Source: Acidobacteriota bacterium
GTDB taxonomy: Bacteria; Acidobacteriota; Vicinamibacteria; Vicinamibacterales; JAKQTR01
NCBI GenBank assembly: GCA_026393735.1
Contig: JAPKZP010000133.1
Span: forward strand, 1-7,145
Direction of reading: 5' to 3'
DNA length: 7,145 nucleotides
Shown: positions 5,351-7,145 of the stretch, in pieces
Layout: each line of letters starts with the position of its first letter
How positions within the stretch are numbered: position 1 is the first letter of the stretch
Translations under genes and position numbers: made by a program
The notes under the pieces: generated by a model
The model's input: the letters and a program-made list of their open reading frames with translations, nothing else
Told to the model about the DNA's origin: nothing
Database searches by the model: none

Positions 5351-6478
5351 ATGCCACCCCGCTTCGCCTACTGGACCATCATCCTCGACGGCACGCCCAC
5401 GTCGTTCCGAGCACACGAACAGGCCGAACTCCTGCCCACCTTCAATCGGCTGAAGCAGAAGGACCCGACCGCGCTGATGAAGTGGTTCTCGGGCGGCAAG
5501 CTCTGGGACTCTCCGGAGCAGGCGCGCGAGGGCCGGCAGCTCGATCGCGTGCGCGAGTTCAGAGAGGGACGCGATCGCCAGGAGCGCGAGTTCCGCGACC
5601 AGTCGCGGCGCGAGTTCGAAGAGATCCGCGAGCGCGAAAAGCGGGCGGCGGCGGAAGCGGCGGAGAAGTCGCCGGAAGGTGAGCAAACCGGTGAAGAAGG
5701 GCAGCCTCCGGCAGAAACACGCCCGCCGGCTGAGGCGCGCGCCGGGAGCGAGGCGCCTCGTGAGCCGCGCAGGCCTCAGTTCGCGCCGCAGCCCAAGCCG
5801 GCGCGACGCGGCAAGGACTGGCGTCCGGGCGGTGAGCACACCGACCCGCGCGACAAATACAAAGGGGCTCCCGGATCGGCCCGCAAGCGATGGAAGGAAC
5901 GCAACCTCGGACCGCAGCGCCGCAAGCCGTTCAGCGAAGGAACGGGTGGCGACAGAAGCTCCGCGCCCAAGCCAAGCGGCCCGCGCGAGGGTAGCTTCAG
6001 TCCGAAGCCCAGTGGATTCGCGCCGAAGCCCAGGGGCCCCCGCAGTGGGGGATTCGGGCCGAAGCCCAGTGGCGATCGGAAGTTTGGGCCAAAGCCGGGA
6101 GGCTTCGGGAAGCCTGGCGGGTTCGGCAGCAAGCCAAGCGGCGATCGCCGTTTTGGGCCGAAGCCCGGCGGAGAAGGCAGCTATCGCCAGCCGGGGAAGT
6201 TCGGGCCCAAGCCAAGCGGCCCGCGCGAGGGTAGCTTCAGTCCGAAGCCGAGTGGTTTCGATCGGAAGCCCGGCGCTGACCGCGACTTCCGACCCAAGCC
6301 GGGAGGCTTCGATCGCAAGCCCAGCGGGTTCGGCGGCAAGCCAAGCGGTGATCGTCGATTTGGGCCGAAGCCCGGAGGCTTCGGAGCGGGCCGTGGCCCT
6401 GGCAAGCCCGGGGATTTCGGCAAACCCGGAGGCGGCCGTCCAGGCAGCGGCTCTCGCGGGCCTCGTCGCCCGAAGTAG
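5351..6478 (+). CDS. conserved N-terminal module with basic KPSG/KPGG repeat tail, function unknown
   Basis: A 375-residue protein with no known catalytic motif. Residues 1-58 form a compact module (RFAYWTIILDGTPTSF, then ALMKWFSGGKLWDSPEQAR) that I recall from other acidobacterial hypothetical proteins. Residues 58-108 are a highly charged Arg/Glu helix, possibly coiled coil. An acidic Pro/Glu stretch follows (108-140), then a conserved-looking motif GKDWRPGGEHTDPRDKYK (154-171). Residues 203-375 are low-complexity Gly/Pro/Lys/Arg/Phe, with eight KPSG and six KPGG units plus FGPKP spacers; this part should be disordered and strongly basic, like RGG-type nucleic-acid-binding tails. That role is inferred. 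The open frame reaches back into rfbA, but ATG 5351 is the first sensible start. Automated tools may mislabel it IF-2-like because of composition. Confidence 0.82.
   Translation: MPPRFAYWTIILDGTPTSFRAHEQAELLPTFNRLKQKDPTALMKWFSGGKLWDSPEQAREGRQLDRVREFREGRDRQEREFRDQSRREFEEIREREKRAAAEAAEKSPEGEQTGEEGQPPAETRPPAEARAGSEAPREPRRPQFAPQPKPARRGKDWRPGGEHTDPRDKYKGAPGSARKRWKERNLGPQRRKPFSEGTGGDRSSAPKPSGPREGSFSPKPSGFAPKPRGPRSGGFGPKPSGDRKFGPKPGGFGKPGGFGSKPSGDRRFGPKPGGEGSYRQPGKFGPKPSGPREGSFSPKPSGFDRKPGADRDFRPKPGGFDRKPSGFGGKPSGDRRFGPKPGGFGAGRGPGKPGDFGKPGGGRPGSGSRGPRRPK
5965..6249 (+). repeat. internal duplication within the repeat-tail gene
   Basis: A 45-bp stretch at 5965-6009 recurs without mismatch at 6205-6249, exactly 240 bp (80 codons) later. 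It encodes PKPSGPREGSFSPKP both times, and similarity continues past the block (AGTGG then TTCG in both). Shorter related units encoding SGDR(K/R)FGPKPGG begin near 6070, 6138 and 6345. This points to recent in-frame expansion by unequal exchange or slippage. Confidence 0.85.
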
Positions 6479-6488
6479 TCTCGCCACG

Positions 6489-6561
6489 AAAACCTGTCCG
6501 GGAGAGGTTACTACGCGCGGCGAAAACCTCTCCGGGAGAGGTTTTCTGGAGTGGTTGTTAC
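6489..6561. repeat. palindromic repeat cluster C (two full dyads plus a half copy)
   Basis: The first dyad is 6491-6509 (AACCTGTCC, G, GGAGAGGTT) followed by ACTAC. The second is a perfect 11+1+11 palindrome at 6523-6545 (AAAACCTCTCC, G, GGAGAGGTTTT). A right half TGGAGTGGTTGTTAC at 6547-6561 is the reverse complement, over 14 bp, of the left half in cluster B (4303-4316). The first two also form a 34-bp-period direct repeat (6487-6509 and 6521-6543, one mismatch). The cluster starts about 10 bp after the preceding stop codon and ends 2 bp before a sigma-54-like promoter. Confidence 0.9.
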
Positions 6562-6563
6562 GC

Positions 6564-6579
6564 TGGCACGAGCCTTGGG
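6564..6579 (+). promoter_or_regulatory. sigma-54-like (-24/-12) promoter for the HTH/DHp pair
   Basis: TGGCACG (6564-6570), four bases, then TTGGG (6575-6579) resembles the sigma-54 consensus TGGCACG-N4-TTGCW. The -24 half is perfect, with C before it and A after it as in the extended consensus. The -12 half has TTG at the correct spacing, but the highly conserved C is G. Transcription would start near 6590, leaving a leader of about 96 nt before the GTG at 6686. Only one strand and one spacing fits. Confidence 0.42.
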
Positions 6580-6672
6580 GGGCGTGCAGTAAGGCGCCGC
6601 CGGGCGACTCGATAGGACTCTTTCAACCCATCACGTCTACAGCTTTCATCTCTCCCGCCGATACTGGTTCAC

Positions 6673-6680
6673 GGAGGGAG
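6673..6680 (+). promoter_or_regulatory. strong ribosome binding site for the HTH gene
   Basis: GGAGGGAG at 6673-6680 lies 5 nt before GTG 6686. It is the best Shine-Dalgarno sequence in the window and fixes this GTG start rather than the internal ATG at 6710. Confidence 0.72.
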
Positions 6681-6685
6681 ACCTA

Positions 6686-6901
6686 GTGGAACGGAAAGCT
6701 ATCTCAATCATGAAGGCGTGCGAGCTCGTGGGTGTCAGCCGCCGGACCATCTACAACTGGATCTCCGCCGGTAAAGTGGAATACGTCAGGACCGCGGGCG
6801 GCTCGATTCGCATCTTCGTCGACTCGTTGTGGCGCGAACCCGAACTGGGCGAGCAGTCCTTCGAGACGCCGTATGCCATGGCCACCGAGGCCCATAAGTG
6901 A
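6686..6901 (+). CDS. small excisionase/MerR-like helix-turn-helix DNA-binding protein
   Basis: A 71-residue protein starting with GTG. Residues 5-48 form the excisionase-type HTH (HTH_17) pattern: AISIMKACELVGVSRRTIYN with WISAGKVEYVRTAGGSIRIF after it. This contains the recognition helix (SRRTIYNWI), the wing (VRTAGGSIRIF) and the final VDSLW position where the family usually has a short helix. Such stand-alone proteins bind DNA as BldC-like regulators or recombination directionality factors. No integrase, att site or prophage gene is nearby, so a regulator is more likely than an excisionase. The tail (about 50-71) is uncharacterised. The stop codon overlaps the next gene's start in GTGA, so the two should be translated together. 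A sigma-54-like promoter and repeat cluster C lie upstream. Confidence 0.83.
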   Translation: MERKAISIMKACELVGVSRRTIYNWISAGKVEYVRTAGGSIRIFVDSLWREPELGEQSFETPYAMATEAHK

Positions 6902-7122
6902 CCACCGACCCGGCCGAGCTGAGGCAGCTGTTTCACACGCTGAACAATCAGCTCGGCATCATCCTGTCGCACGCCGAGCTCATCGAAGCCAAGGCGCACG
7001 ACGACCACCAGAAAGCCCGCGCCACCCAGGTGGTGACCGCCACGCTCGAGGCGCTCGCCACCGCGCGGCAGATCCGCTACGTCGTCGATCCCCCAAACCT
7101 CCCCAACCCGAACCTCCTCTAA
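6898..7122 (+). CDS. stand-alone DHp-like (HisKA-type) helical protein
   Basis: A 74-residue protein beginning at the GTG that overlaps the HTH gene's stop codon by 4 bp. Helix 1 (about 5-32) contains LFHTLNNQLGIILSHAELIE, which closely resembles the H-box of histidine kinases (typically HDLNNxLxxIxxxAELL). His13 would be the phosphoacceptor. Helix 2 (about 36-63) is a second amphipathic helix with heptad spacing. The Pro-rich end (PPNLPNPNLL) then terminates at TAA. Together they make a full two-helix dimerisation/phosphotransfer unit, but the N, G1 and G2 boxes of the ATPase domain are absent. It is neither truncated nor frameshifted at the window edge, since its own stop is present. Inference: a phosphotransfer or decoy-dimerisation partner. 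The homology is judged by eye, so any other two-helix bundle remains possible. Confidence 0.72.
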   Translation: MTTDPAELRQLFHTLNNQLGIILSHAELIEAKAHDDHQKARATQVVTATLEALATARQIRYVVDPPNLPNPNLL

Positions 7123-7145
7123 AGTTTCAACGACCATCTCGTCGC

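Noticed and set aside
5252..6487. 411-residue open frame on the minus strand
   Set aside because: It is the antisense of the repeat-tail gene. Its Ala/Leu/Arg/Pro composition simply mirrors the KPSG repeats, it runs into the rfbA end, and it has no domain motif.
5679..6686. 335-residue plus-strand frame overlapping the repeat-tail gene
   Set aside because: It is Ser/Ala/Arg-rich, a typical GC-rich shadow frame; it runs through repeat cluster C and intergenic DNA and has no recognisable fold.
6686..6901. Excisionase of an integrated element
   Set aside because: The fold is excisionase-like, but no integrase, attachment site, phage gene or composition shift is visible nearby. Small regulators share this fold.
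1..7145. tRNA, rRNA or riboswitch
   Set aside because: No cloverleaf, rRNA-like stretch or conserved riboswitch core was seen on either strand by eye. A covariance-model search would be decisive.

Overview
This is a GC-rich, mostly chromosomal bacterial window. Gene content, codon bias and small dispersed palindromes suggest a soil or sediment Acidobacteriota, most likely Vicinamibacteria-like. That placement is inferred from gene style; no rRNA or marker gene here proves it. Almost every base is used: eight complete genes, the tail of a ninth, and short intergenic gaps.

Left block (1-3027, plus strand): the end of an unrecognised gene is followed by a probable operon. It encodes an exported SurA/PpiC-type peptidyl-prolyl isomerase, a NusG paralogue of the UpxY/RfaH kind (specialised transcription antiterminator) and a DusB-type tRNA-dihydrouridine synthase. 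The last two genes are only 2 bp apart.

Middle block (3028-5291): a small FmdB-type zinc-ribbon protein (+) converges on rfbC (-), and rfbC diverges from rfbA (+). RfbA and RfbC catalyse two of the four steps to dTDP-L-rhamnose; rfbB and rfbD are not in the window. The nearby NusG paralogue fits a surface-polysaccharide context, because such paralogues commonly regulate polysaccharide operons.

Right block (5351-7145, plus strand): a 375-residue protein has a compact N-terminal module, a charged helix and a long disordered Lys-Pro-Ser-Gly/Lys-Pro-Gly-Gly repeat tail. It is followed by a two-gene unit with a 4-bp GTGA overlap: an excisionase/MerR-like helix-turn-helix protein, then a 74-residue protein that looks like a free-standing histidine-kinase dimerisation/phosphoacceptor (DHp) domain with no ATPase domain. 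A near-consensus sigma-54 promoter lies upstream of this pair.

Three intergenic gaps carry the same palindromic element, with arms GTAACAACCWCTCC and GGAGWGGTTGTTAC around one central base. It occurs as full copies and as extra half copies (3033-3072, 4303-4344, 6489-6561). This repeat family and the HTH/DHp pair are the two most interesting features.
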